In this document: positions 1-8,123 of the stretch, piece by piece
Numbering within the stretch: the stretch's first letter is position 1
Layout: each line of letters opens with the position of its first letter
Assembly (NCBI GenBank): GCA_035531755.1
Contig: DATKSK010000017.1
Coordinates: 1-56,651 of the forward strand
Length of the DNA stretch: 56,651 nucleotides
Origin: Acidimicrobiales bacterium
GTDB taxonomy: Bacteria > Actinomycetota > Acidimicrobiia > Acidimicrobiales > UBA8190
Direction: 5' to 3'
Position numbers and translations under genes: made by a program
Notes under the pieces: model-generated
Told to the model about the DNA's origin: nothing
The model's input: only the letters and a program-made list of their open reading frames with translations
Databases searched by the model: none

Positions 1-2
1 TC

Positions 3-98
3 CAGATCGAGCGGATCGAAGAGCTCGGGGAGATGGACGTTTACGACATCCAGACCGAGAGCGGTGAGTACCTGAGCGACAGCTTGCGAGTGCACAAC
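3..98 (+). other. C-terminal end of intein 1 in nrdJ
   Basis: The first 32 codons are not reductase sequence but the end of an intein. Block F is VYDIQTESGEYL and block G is LRVHN, followed by +1 Cys (99-101). That Cys is the conserved redox Cys at the start of CFILSVDDSM, so the intein sits immediately before a catalytic residue. The rest of the intein lies outside the window, so the presence of an endonuclease cannot be judged. Confidence 0.9.
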
Positions 99-3000
99 TG
101 TTTCATCCTGTCGGTCGACGACTCCATGGACTCGATTCTCAACTGGTACCGGGAAGAGGGCATCATCTTCAAGGGTGGCTCCGGTGCCGGTGTGAACCTG
201 TCGAGCATCCGGGCATCGGTTGAGCGTCTGCAGGGAGGCGGCACGGCGTCCGGGCCGGTGTCGTTCATGCGAGGGGCGGATGCCTCGGCGGGGACCATCA
301 AGTCCGGTGGCAAGACGCGGCGGGCCGCCAAGATGGTGATCCTCAACGACGACCACCCCGACGTGGAGGACTTCATCTGGTGCAAGGCGATCGAGGAGCG
401 CAAGGCCCGGGTGCTGCGTGACGCCGGGTTCGACATGGACCTCGACGGATCCGACTCGTTCTCCATCCAGTACCAGAACGCCAACAACTCGGTGCGCGTC
501 ACCGACGAGTTCATGCAGGCTGTCGTCGACAATGCCGACTGGGCCCTGACGGCGCGGACCGACGGTTCCGCCGTCCGCATCGTCAAGGCGCGTGACCTCT
601 TCCGGCAGATCGCCCACGCCGCGTGGGAGTGCGCGGACCCGGGGATGCAGTTCGACACCACGATCAACCGGTGGCACACGGCCCCGAACGCGGGGCGGAT
701 CAACGGCAGTAATCCCTGCTCCGAGTACATGCACATCGACAACAGTGCCTGCAATCTGGCGTCGATCAACCTGCTCAAGTACCTCCAGGACGACGGGGGC
801 TTCGACACGGTGAGCTTCAAGGCCACCGTGGACGTCGTCTTCACGGCGCAGGAGATCCTGGTCGGCAACGCCGACTACCCGACCGAGAAGATCGCCGAGA
901 ACTCGCGCCGGTACCGCGAGCTCGGCCTCGGCTACGCCAACCTCGGGGCGCTCCTCATGGCCCAGGGCCTTCCCTACGACTCCGACGACGGCCGGGCCTG
1001 GGCAGCGTCGATCACCGCCCTCATGACCGGGCACGCCTACGCCGTCTCGGCCCGCACCGCCGCCCGGATGGGGCCGTTCGCCGGCTTCCACGCCGACAGC
1101 GACGCCATGCTGCACGTGCTGCGCATGCACCGTGCCGAGGTCGCCAAGATCGACGAGGAGCTGGTCCCCACGGAGCTGCTCTGCGCGGCGCAGGAGGTCT
1201 GGGACGAGGCCGTCGAGCTGGGCGAGGAGTTCGGCGTGCGCAACTCCCAGGCGAGCGTCCTCGCCCCCACGGGCACCATCGCCCTGATGCTCGACTGCGA
1301 CACCACCGGCGTCGAGCCCGACCTCGGGCTCGTGAAGACCAAGAAGCTGGTCGGCGGCGGGACCATGTCCATCGTCAACCAGACGGTCCCGCGTGCGCTC
1401 ACACAGCTCGGCTACATGCCCGAGCAGGTCGAGGACATCATCGCCTACATCGACGAGCACAAGTCGATCGTGGGTGCCCCGCACCTCAGCGCCGAGCACC
1501 TGGCCGTGTTCGCCTGCTCCATGGGCGACAACACCATCCACTACCTGGGGCACGTCCGCATGATGGGGGCGGTGCAGCCGTTCATCAGCGGAGCCATCAG
1601 CAAGTGCGTGGTCGGCGACACCCTGCTGGCCACCGCCGACGGCCTGGTCCGCATCGGCGGGCTGCACGAGGGCGAGGAGCCCGACAGCTTCCGTGACGAG
1701 ATCATCGCGGTGGCGTCGATCGGTGGCATCCACAAGACCGACGCCTTCTACTACGGCGGCGTCCGGCCCGTCCGGCGGGTAGTGCTCCGTTCCGGTCATG
1801 GCGTGACGGGGACCCCGAACCACCGCCTCCTCACGGCCGGCGCATCGGGCCTGGACTGGAAGCGCCTCGACGAGATCGAGCCCGGCGACTACGTGGCCAC
1901 CAAGTACGGGGACGAACTGTGGTCGGAGCTGCCGGCCCGATTCGACGACTTCACCCCGACCGCGCCCTACGGTTCGCAGAAGCAGGTGTGGATCCCCCCG
2001 GAGATGACCGAACCGCTGGCGTTCCTCCTCGGTGCCTACGCGGCGGAGGGTCACACCATCCGGTCGACGTGGACGGTGGTCATCACCAACTCCGAGGACG
2101 CCGTGCTCGAGGAGATCGCCGAGGCGGTTCGGCAGTGCTTCGACGTCGACGCCAAGATCCGCCGGCCGGCGGACCGGTGCGCGAGCGTGGAGTTCTCCTC
2201 CAAGACGATCGTCGAGTTCCTGGAGTACCTGGGATGCGGCGCCCGTGCTTCTGAGAAGCGGATCCCCGACGCCGTGCTCCGCTCCGCGCGCGAGCTCGTG
2301 ATTTCGTTCCTGCAGGGCCTGGCGCTCGATGCGTACACCACGGCGTCCGGCATGGCGAAGTGGGCGATCTGCCTCGACTCGCCGAAGCTCCTCGACGACC
2401 TGCAGGCGGTCCTGACGAACCTGGGTATCGTCCACGGCCGTATCGGCAAGCGCCACGCGACCAACGGCAAGACGTACGACGAGGTGTACGCGGTCGGGGA
2501 CCAGGCGAGGCGGTTGGTGGAACTCGTGCCGTTCCTGGAGGAGCACAAGTCGGCGGCGGCGGCCCGCATGGCGGCGTGCGCCACGAGCCCGAACCACAAC
2601 ACAGCCGACGTGGTGCCGGGGATCTCCCCGGCGGAGCTCTACGTGCTCGTGCCCTCTGGGCGTCGCAACCGGGATGGCGTGCTCCTGCGGGACGAATTCA
2701 AGTTCCTCGCCGACCGCCGGACCGCCTGCGTCAGCCGATCGACGGTGGAGCGGGTGGCGCGCATCGACGGCATCTCGCTCCCCGAGTGGCTGCAGACGGT
2801 GCTGGACGACGGCCTCCACTTCAGCCCTGTGGCGTCGGTGTCCGACGCCGGTGAGCGCGAGGTGTTCGACGTGTCGGTGCCGTACACGCACGCCTTCGTC
2901 GGGAACGGGGTGGTCAACCACAACACCGTGAACCTGCCCGAGGACGTGACCGTGGAGGACATCGAGCAGCTCCACCTCGACGCCTGGCGGATGGGGATCA

Positions 3001-3869
3001 AGGCGGTCGCCATCTACCGGGACAACTGCAAGGTGGCCCAACCCCTGTCGACGACGAAGAAGGCCGCCGTGGAGGGGGAGGGTGGCGACTTCGCCCCGCC
3101 GGGGTCCGACGCCGAGGCCAAGGACCGGGAGATCGCGGCGAAGATCGCCGAGCTCGAGGCGGCTCTCGCCCACGAGCAGGGCCGGGCCCGGGACACGGTC
3201 GTCGTGGGAGCGGTGCGCGAGCGCCTGCCGCGGCGGCGCAAGTCCAGCACCTTCGCCTTCCGGGTGGCCGACTGCGAGGGGTACGTGACCGTCGGCGAGT
3301 ACGACGACGGCCGACCGGGCGAGGTGTTCATGAAGGTCTCCAAGCAGGGCTCGACCCTGGCGGGGATCATGGACGCCTTCTCGATCTCGGTCAGCCTGGG
3401 CCTGCAGCACGGGGTCCCGCTCGCCACCTACGTCCGCAAGTACAGCAACATGCGGTTCGAGCCGGCCGGGATCACCGACGACGCCGACCTGCGCATCGCC
3501 ACGAGCCTGATGGACTACATCTTCCGTCGGCTCGCCATCGACTACCTGACCCGCCAGGAGCGTGAGGACCTCGGGGTGCTGTCCACCTCGGAACGCATGC
3601 AGCCGACCCTGCCGGGCGTGGAGGAGGCCGCCACCCCCGAGCAGGACCTGGTCGAGGAGACGGGGATGAGCTCGGTGCCCCTCTCGGGGCGCGACGACCG
3701 GGCTTCGGGGACGGCCCGCCCGCCGGCGCAGGCGGGCCCCGAGCCCGCACCGTCGCCGCGTGCCGAGCAGCGTGACGCGCCGCTCTGCTACCAGTGCGGC
3801 ATGGTCATGCAGCGGGCGGGGTCCTGCTATGTGTGCTCGAGCTGCGGGACCACCAGCGGCTGCTCGTAA
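3..3869 (+). CDS. nrdJ: B12-dependent (class II) ribonucleotide reductase, 5'-partial, with two inteins
   Basis: Reduces ribonucleotides to deoxyribonucleotides with adenosylcobalamin in the cytoplasm. The reading frame is open from the window edge, so the gene begins upstream and the first ATG (33) is internal. It opens with the tail of an intein ending VHN at 98. The extein then starts with the redox Cys of CFILSVDDSM. The active-site motif NPCSE has its thiyl Cys at 717-719, and the partner redox Cys is in CNLASINL (750-752). A second intein (1605-2924) interrupts GAISK/TVNLP. After splicing follow a short charged helix (about 3115-3180), a TSCPD domain (about 3250-3540), a Pro/Glu-rich linker and a C-terminal Zn-ribbon with CxxC pairs (CYQC, CYVCSSC) ending SGCS, typical of actinobacterial NrdJ. 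Class II assignment rests on the TSCPD and Zn-ribbon architecture. Confidence 0.95.
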   Translation, partial: QIERIEELGEMDVYDIQTESGEYLSDSLRVHNCFILSVDDSMDSILNWYREEGIIFKGGSGAGVNLSSIRASVERLQGGGTASGPVSFMRGADASAGTIKSGGKTRRAAKMVILNDDHPDVEDFIWCKAIEERKARVLRDAGFDMDLDGSDSFSIQYQNANNSVRVTDEFMQAVVDNADWALTARTDGSAVRIVKARDLFRQIAHAAWECADPGMQFDTTINRWHTAPNAGRINGSNPCSEYMHIDNSACNLASINLLKYLQDDGGFDTVSFKATVDVVFTAQEILVGNADYPTEKIAENSRRYRELGLGYANLGALLMAQGLPYDSDDGRAWAASITALMTGHAYAVSARTAARMGPFAGFHADSDAMLHVLRMHRAEVAKIDEELVPTELLCAAQEVWDEAVELGEEFGVRNSQASVLAPTGTIALMLDCDTTGVEPDLGLVKTKKLVGGGTMSIVNQTVPRALTQLGYMPEQVEDIIAYIDEHKSIVGAPHLSAEHLAVFACSMGDNTIHYLGHVRMMGAVQPFISGAISKCVVGDTLLATADGLVRIGGLHEGEEPDSFRDEIIAVASIGGIHKTDAFYYGGVRPVRRVVLRSGHGVTGTPNHRLLTAGASGLDWKRLDEIEPGDYVATKYGDELWSELPARFDDFTPTAPYGSQKQVWIPPEMTEPLAFLLGAYAAEGHTIRSTWTVVITNSEDAVLEEIAEAVRQCFDVDAKIRRPADRCASVEFSSKTIVEFLEYLGCGARASEKRIPDAVLRSARELVISFLQGLALDAYTTASGMAKWAICLDSPKLLDDLQAVLTNLGIVHGRIGKRHATNGKTYDEVYAVGDQARRLVELVPFLEEHKSAAAARMAACATSPNHNTADVVPGISPAELYVLVPSGRRNRDGVLLRDEFKFLADRRTACVSRSTVERVARIDGISLPEWLQTVLDDGLHFSPVASVSDAGEREVFDVSVPYTHAFVGNGVVNHNTVNLPEDVTVEDIEQLHLDAWRMGIKAVAIYRDNCKVAQPLSTTKKAAVEGEGGDFAPPGSDAEAKDREIAAKIAELEAALAHEQGRARDTVVVGAVRERLPRRRKSSTFAFRVADCEGYVTVGEYDDGRPGEVFMKVSKQGSTLAGIMDAFSISVSLGLQHGVPLATYVRKYSNMRFEPAGITDDADLRIATSLMDYIFRRLAIDYLTRQEREDLGVLSTSERMQPTLPGVEEAATPEQDLVEETGMSSVPLSGRDDRASGTARPPAQAGPEPAPSPRAEQRDAPLCYQCGMVMQRAGSCYVCSSCGTTSGCS
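1605..2924 (+). other. Intein 2 in nrdJ, with LAGLIDADG endonuclease domain (440 aa)
   Basis: The insertion starts with Cys1 (block A, CVVGDTLLATADG) and has block B TPNH (His about intein residue 73). Two LAGLIDADG-type helices follow at about residues 136-150 (LAFLLGAYAAEGH) and 235-245 (FLQGLALDAY). Block F is VFDVSVPYTHAF and it ends in VNHN. The +1 residue is Thr. Removing it joins GAISK to TVNLP, the uninterrupted reductase motif, so the boundaries are secure. Splicing residues are all present, so it should be active. The second endonuclease helix reads LDAY where LDADG is usual, so endonuclease activity is uncertain. Confidence 0.95.
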
Positions 3870-4181
3870 TGCGATGAGATGAGATGAGCGGTGAGGTGGT
3901 GGTCCAGGACTTTGGCCGGGCAATCCCCGGTTTCGGACACGGAATGTCCCATCGAGGACAGCCGGACACTTCCTGAGCCAGAGGTGTGGATCCCTGGAGG
4001 CGTCACACGGATGGCGATACCTCCGCGCTTGCCGTGGCGGAGGTGCCTGCCGCCCTGAGCGACAGCAAAAAGGCCCCCAGAGCCCCTGGTCAGAGCCCTG
4101 CGGTGGCTGCCGCTCGAGTTATCTTGCACGTGTGCTTGCGCATCAGATTGCCTTTTACTTGCGTTGGGATACAATCGAGGT
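3870..4181. other. Intergenic region between nrdJ and the toxin-antitoxin pair
   Basis: No convincing gene is seen in these 312 nt. The region is less GC-rich than its surroundings. It contains short inverted repeats (GGACA/TGTCC near 3935) and an 8-bp perfect stem (4019-4026 with 4037-4044, ACCTCCGC/GCGGAGGT, 10-nt loop) that may serve as a transcription stop or processing site. The promoter for the next gene lies at its right end. Confidence 0.5.
4148..4175 (+). promoter_or_regulatory. Promoter of the RES-pair upstream gene, leaderless
   Basis: A TTGCCT box (4148-4153) and a near-consensus TACAAT box (4170-4175) are 16 nt apart in a locally AT-rich stretch. The ATG at 4182 begins 6 nt after the -10 box, so transcription would start at or very near the start codon. 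Confidence 0.55.
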
Positions 4182-5018
4182 ATGGTCCGGTACGCAGGAC
4201 ATGACCTCGGAGAGGCGTTGCTGGTCGAGAGCGCGGAGGAGTGCGCCAAGTTGCTGGCCGACCACCGCGAGCACTTCGACGTCTTCGCCGCCGCCCTCCC
4301 CCACGCCGTCTTAGGCGAGTGGGCGTCGGTCCAGGCCGTGGTGAACCGCTGGCACGGCTTCGTCGGCGAGCTCCTGGAGGCCGCCGCCGCCCAGCTCCCC
4401 CAGCTCGTGGCCCCCGTCGGGGGCCACCTCGGCATCCTCACTGCCACCCACCACCTGAGCGGGGAGCCCGTCGGCTACCTGGAGCACCTGATCGGCGACG
4501 TCCCCTTCTCGCCCATGCTGACCAGCTTCGGCCGCGATGTCGGTGTGGGGGTGGTGGCCGTCGACGCCTTGCGGGCCCTGCTGCCGGGGTGCCAGCGCCT
4601 GCGCATGGAGGCTTCCGCCGGCTGGCCCGATTGGCCCGGAGGGGCAGACGTGGCGCGCTACCGGCGCCTCGTGGAGGTCGCCCTGCGCCAGATGCAGCCC
4701 CCGCTCGACCAGGTGCGCGCCATGTTCGACCTGACCACCGCCGAGATCGCGGGTCTCTTCGGTGTGCGTCGCCAAGCTGTCGAGCAATGGGAGCGCGCCG
4801 GGGATGTCCCCGGCGCCAGGCGCGAGAAACTGGCCAACCTGTTGGCGGTGGGGGAGATCCTCGAGCGCAAGCTCCGGCCCGGGCGGCTTCCCCTGGCCGC
4901 GCGCCGGCGGGCCGACGCCTACGGCGGACGGACGTTGCTGGAGATGGTCCGCGACGACCACGACGCCAAGCTGCGAGAGATCACCGAACGGGCCTTGGAC
5001 TGGTCGAGCACGGCATGA
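4182..5018 (+). CDS. HTH-containing putative antitoxin, partner of RES protein
   Basis: A 278-residue cytoplasmic protein. The only recognisable element is a helix-turn-helix at about residues 185-225 (TTAEIAGLFGVRRQAVEQWE), resembling the Xre part of MbcA/ParS-type antitoxins. It lies 31 nt upstream of a RES-domain gene, the usual antitoxin-toxin order, so it probably neutralises the RES protein and represses the pair. It is about twice the usual antitoxin length, with an N-terminal 180 residues that I do not recognise. The ATG at 4182 is preferred to an in-frame TTG at 4164 because a -10 box lies 6 nt upstream. It could instead be an ordinary DNA-binding regulator. Confidence 0.65.
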   Translation: MVRYAGHDLGEALLVESAEECAKLLADHREHFDVFAAALPHAVLGEWASVQAVVNRWHGFVGELLEAAAAQLPQLVAPVGGHLGILTATHHLSGEPVGYLEHLIGDVPFSPMLTSFGRDVGVGVVAVDALRALLPGCQRLRMEASAGWPDWPGGADVARYRRLVEVALRQMQPPLDQVRAMFDLTTAEIAGLFGVRRQAVEQWERAGDVPGARREKLANLLAVGEILERKLRPGRLPLAARRRADAYGGRTLLEMVRDDHDAKLREITERALDWSSTA

Positions 5019-5049
5019 GCCCCACGTCTCGCTTGGCGGAGTTCTTCTC

Positions 5050-5598
5050 ATGGAGGTGATCGAGCGCGGCGGCGAGCACTGCCGCGTCGCCGACCCCGAC
5101 TGGGAGGACCTCCTCGACGGGTCGTACTCGATGCGCTTCGGCGGCCGCTGGAACGCACCCGGCAGCTTCCCGGTGATCTACCTCAACGCGGATCTCGACA
5201 CCGCCAGGGCCAATGCCCGGCACCTGCTCACCGAAAGGCTGCGGGGCCAGCCTTTCATGGCCGAGGACCTCGATCCCGCGCAGCTCCCGGTGTTGGTGTG
5301 GGCGGCCGCGCCGGCGCGCCGCTACCTCGATGTCGTGACTCGTGACGGGATCGTCGCCAACGGGCTCCCGACGACGTACCCGCTCGACGAGTCGGGCCAG
5401 GTCGTCCCACGCACTCGCTGTCAACCCATCGGGCAGGGTGCCTGGGAGGGCGGGCTACCCGGTGTCGCCGGCCGCCCGGCGGTGGAGAGCGCGCCGCCCA
5501 CCGGGGAGGAGCTGGCATTCTTCGACCGTCACGAGGTCGAGCTCGAGGTCACGCTGGTCCAACCTTTCGAGCAGTGGTACGGCCCCTTTGATTGGTGA
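5050..5598 (+). CDS. RES-domain protein (putative NAD-degrading toxin)
   Basis: A 182-residue RES-family protein. RES toxins such as MbcT deplete NAD+. The N-terminal pattern HCRVADP (Arg12), then FGGRWNAPG (Arg33) and IYLN (Tyr44) is the family signature, and CQPIGQGAWEGG aligns with its C-terminal block. Where the family usually has Ser in a CRSA-type motif, this protein reads GRPA. The Glu expected after the Tyr block also appears as Asn55, so activity may be altered or lost; this is a judgement by eye. The ATG at 5050 fits the family N-terminus. It is probably co-transcribed with the HTH gene upstream. Confidence 0.75.
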   Translation: MEVIERGGEHCRVADPDWEDLLDGSYSMRFGGRWNAPGSFPVIYLNADLDTARANARHLLTERLRGQPFMAEDLDPAQLPVLVWAAAPARRYLDVVTRDGIVANGLPTTYPLDESGQVVPRTRCQPIGQGAWEGGLPGVAGRPAVESAPPTGEELAFFDRHEVELEVTLVQPFEQWYGPFDW

Positions 5599-5811
5599 GG
5601 ATCTGCGGGTGTGCGCCGCCGAAGGTCGTTGCCGGCCGCAGCGTTCTCCCTCTGGTTGGCGATGATGCAGCGCGCCCTGCGCGGTGATGGAGCCGGGTTC
5701 CGAGGCGATCCGGGTCGTTCTCGCCAAGCGGCCGGGGCCGCGAGGGGTGTCGGCGGTCGCCGGCCGCGGTACCGTCGTCGTGGCCGGTCCGTCCGGCCGG
5801 AGGGAGTAGCC

Positions 5812-6828
5812 ATGCGCGCCGTGGTCCTCGACACCCCGGGTCCGCTCGACGCCGGCGTGCTGCACATCGCTGACGTCGCCGATCCGAGCCCGGGCCCCGG
5901 GCAGATCGTCGTGAAGGTGGCGGCCTGCGGCGTGTGCCGCTCGAACCTGCACATGGTCGAAGGCGACTGGGTCGACTACGGCGTTCCCGCCTTCACGCCG
6001 ATCATCCCGGGGCACGAGGTGGTCGGACGGGTGACCGAGGTCGGGAGCGAGGTCGACTGGCTCCGGCCCGGCGACCGCGTGGGCGTGCAGCCCCTGTGGT
6101 CCACCTGCGGGCACTGCCGGTACTGCCTCACCGGGCGCGACCAGCTGTGCCAGACGAAGCAGATCACGGGCGAGACCGTCAACGGCGGGTACGCCGAGTA
6201 CATGCTGGCCACCGCGGCCCACGCCCACCTGGTCCCCGACGAGCTCGACGACGTGGAGGCCGCCCCGCTGTTCTGCCCGGGCGTGACGGCGTACAACGCC
6301 GTGTCGAAGGCAGCCCCGCATCCCGGCACCACCCTGGCGGTGTTCGGCGTGGGAGGCGTGGGCCACATGGTGATCCAATTCGCCGTGCTCACCGGTGCCG
6401 ACGTCTACGCCGTGGCGCGCGCCCCCGAGCACCTCGACCTGGCCCAGGAGCTCGGGGCCCGACCCGTCGACGCCACCCGCGGTGACGTGGCGGCGGTGCT
6501 CGCGGCCGACGGGGGAGTGGACGCCGCCGTGGTGTTCGCACCCTCCGACGACGTGCTGCGCCAGGCCGTGGCGGCGATCAAACCCGGTGGCACCGTGGTC
6601 CTCGGTGTCCATGCGCAGGTGGGTGCCCTTCCGTTCGCCGACGAGAAGCGAGTCGTCGGATCGGTCATCGGATCGCGCCAGCAGATGCGAGACGTGCTGG
6701 CCCTGGCGGCCGCGGGGAAGGTCCGGGCGCACTGCGACGCCTACCCGCTGGACGAGGCGGTCGAGGTGCTGGGCCGCCTGAAGCGGGGCCAGGTGCGGGC
6801 CCGGGCGGTGCTCGTCCCGGGGGCCTGA
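5812..6828 (+). CDS. Zinc-dependent alcohol dehydrogenase family protein
   Basis: A 338-residue medium-chain dehydrogenase/reductase oxidising an alcohol or reducing an aldehyde with NAD(P). The catalytic zinc site shows ACGVCRSN and GHEVVGRV. The structural zinc lobe has the Cys cluster CGHCRYCLTGRDQLC. The Rossmann fold follows with VFGVGGVGHMV. GGAGGGAG stands 7-14 nt before the ATG, which fixes the start; the frame stays open upstream but without conserved residues. The substrate is not evident. The next gene starts 43 nt downstream and may be co-transcribed. Confidence 0.9.
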   Translation: MRAVVLDTPGPLDAGVLHIADVADPSPGPGQIVVKVAACGVCRSNLHMVEGDWVDYGVPAFTPIIPGHEVVGRVTEVGSEVDWLRPGDRVGVQPLWSTCGHCRYCLTGRDQLCQTKQITGETVNGGYAEYMLATAAHAHLVPDELDDVEAAPLFCPGVTAYNAVSKAAPHPGTTLAVFGVGGVGHMVIQFAVLTGADVYAVARAPEHLDLAQELGARPVDATRGDVAAVLAADGGVDAAVVFAPSDDVLRQAVAAIKPGGTVVLGVHAQVGALPFADEKRVVGSVIGSRQQMRDVLALAAAGKVRAHCDAYPLDEAVEVLGRLKRGQVRARAVLVPGA

Positions 6829-6871
6829 CCCGGCCGTCCCATTGAACCTGAAGCTGAGACTGGAGGATCAG

Positions 6872-7324
6872 ATGGAGAAGGTCTTCGAGATCTACATCCG
6901 CACCACCCCCGAGCGCCTCTGGGAGGCGATCGTCACCCCCGAGATCAGGGCCAAGTACAACTTCGGCGCCCAGGTCCACTCGGAGTGGACGCCCGGGTCG
7001 CGCCTCGAGATGGGCGCGCCGGGTGCGGCGGGGCTCCTCGGCGAGGGCGAGGTCCTCGAGGTCGACCCCCCGCGCCGGCTCGTCCACACCATGGTGGCGC
7101 TCTGGGGCGACGACGTGGAGGCCGAGGGCGCCTCCAGGGTGACGTGGGAGGTCGAGCCCGTCGCCGACTCCTGCCGCCTGACGGTCACCCACGACCAGCT
7201 CCGCGAGGGCGCCGACGCCCAGCTCTACGGCGGTTGGCCGATGATCCTGTCGGGCCTGAAGACGTGGCTCGAGAGCGGCCAGCTGCTCACGACGCCGGGG
7301 TCGCTCCTGTACGGACCGGGCTGA
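6872..7324 (+). CDS. SRPBCC / AHSA1-type domain protein
   Basis: A 150-residue protein of the START/Bet v1-like fold (activator of Hsp90 ATPase-1-like group), which bind hydrophobic ligands in a cavity. Typical elements are EIYIRTTPERLWEAIVTPE at the N-terminus, the central HSEWTPGSRLEMG and the C-terminal MILSGLKTWLESG helix. GGAGG (6862-6866) precedes the ATG at 6872, which is preferred to a TTG 30 nt upstream. In actinobacteria such genes often follow ArsR regulators; none is visible here. Confidence 0.85.
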   Translation: MEKVFEIYIRTTPERLWEAIVTPEIRAKYNFGAQVHSEWTPGSRLEMGAPGAAGLLGEGEVLEVDPPRRLVHTMVALWGDDVEAEGASRVTWEVEPVADSCRLTVTHDQLREGADAQLYGGWPMILSGLKTWLESGQLLTTPGSLLYGPG

Positions 7325-7389
7325 CCGCGCCGCCCCGCCCCGGCGTTGGCGCCGTTGCGCCGTCGCGAGAGCGATCGACGACGGGTTGC

Positions 7390-7872
7390 TCAGAGCTTGG
7401 TCAGGATGTTGGCGCAGGAGCTGACGTCGACACCGGGCGTGGGCTCGACCTCGAGCGACGTGACCACGCCGTCCTCGATGACCGCCGCGTAGCGCTGCGA
7501 CCGCAGGCCCAGGCCGGCGCCCGACCCGTCCCATTCGAGGCCCATGGCCCTGGTGAACTCGGCGTTGCCGTCGGCCAGCATGACGATCTTGTCGCCGACG
7601 CCCTGGGCGTCGCCCCACGCCTTCATGACCCAGGCGTCGTTGACCGACACGCACGCGATGGTCGACACGCCCTTGGCCGTGAGCTCGTCGGCGTTCTCGA
7701 CGTACCCCGGCAGGTGGAACTTCGAGCAGCCGGGGGTGAACGCCCCCGGTAGGGCGAAGAGCACGACCTTCCCCCGACCGAGCACCTCACCGGTCCGGAT
7801 CGGGACGGGTCCCTCGGGCCCCATGGTCTTGATCTCGATGTCAGGGACGGAACTGCCGATCGCGATGGCCAT
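7390..7872 (-). CDS. Peroxiredoxin (Prx5/AhpE-like)
   Basis: A 160-residue cytoplasmic thiol peroxidase. The peroxidatic Cys is in PGAFTPGCS, the PxxxTxxC motif of the Prx5 group, and WVMKAWGDAQGV follows as in that group. A second Cys near the C-terminus (SSCANIL) lies where Prx5 proteins carry the resolving Cys, suggesting an atypical two-Cys mechanism. It reduces H2O2 or alkyl hydroperoxides with a thiol reductant. The gene is single, with its own promoter: a TAGGGT box ends 6 nt before the ATG on the minus strand. Confidence 0.92.
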   Translation of the reverse strand: MAIAIGSSVPDIEIKTMGPEGPVPIRTGEVLGRGKVVLFALPGAFTPGCSKFHLPGYVENADELTAKGVSTIACVSVNDAWVMKAWGDAQGVGDKIVMLADGNAEFTRAMGLEWDGSGAGLGLRSQRYAAVIEDGVVTSLEVEPTPGVDVSSCANILTKL

Positions 7873-7878
7873 GGGCGC

Positions 7879-7884
7879 ACCCTA
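7879..7884 (-). promoter_or_regulatory. -10 box of peroxiredoxin gene (leaderless type)
   Basis: TAGGGT on the minus strand, 6 nt before the ATG at 7872. It fits the TANNNT plus 6-8 nt spacing seen at several other genes in the window. No clear Shine-Dalgarno sequence is present. Confidence 0.45.
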
Positions 7885-7960
7885 TTCGCCGTCGACGCTC
7901 CGTCGGGTCGCGCGCCGAGGTCGATCGCAGTCGCGGCCAGATCGGGCCTGGGATCGCGCC

Positions 7961-8000
7961 CGGTCGACACCGGTCGACAACGGTCGACACCGGTCGACAC
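7961..8000. repeat. Four tandem 10-bp repeats (CGGTCGACAC)
   Basis: Three copies are identical and the second differs at its last base (CGGTCGACAA); a partial fifth (CGGT) follows. Each unit holds the palindrome GTCGAC. The array lies in the divergent region between the peroxiredoxin and the secreted-protein gene, one helical turn per unit. Confidence 0.85.
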
Positions 8001-8123
8001 CGGTAGGGACCCGGGGTCGTCCCGCGCATCGAGCGGCTCCGGGATGCTCGCGCCTAGGGTGGTCGCGGCCGCCGCGGGGGTATCGCCGTGGGCGGTCGGG
8101 CGGGGACGACAGGGGGACGGCAC

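Noticed and set aside
33-35. ATG at 33 as the start of the reductase gene
   Set aside because: It lies inside intein block F; the frame is open to the window edge.
3870-4130. Insertion-sequence remnant suggested by GGACA/TGTCC repeats
   Set aside because: No transposase fragment or paired terminal repeat could be identified.
5611-5811. Longer N-terminus for the zinc dehydrogenase
   Set aside because: Arg/Gly-rich sequence without conservation; a strong ribosome site directly precedes the ATG at 5812.
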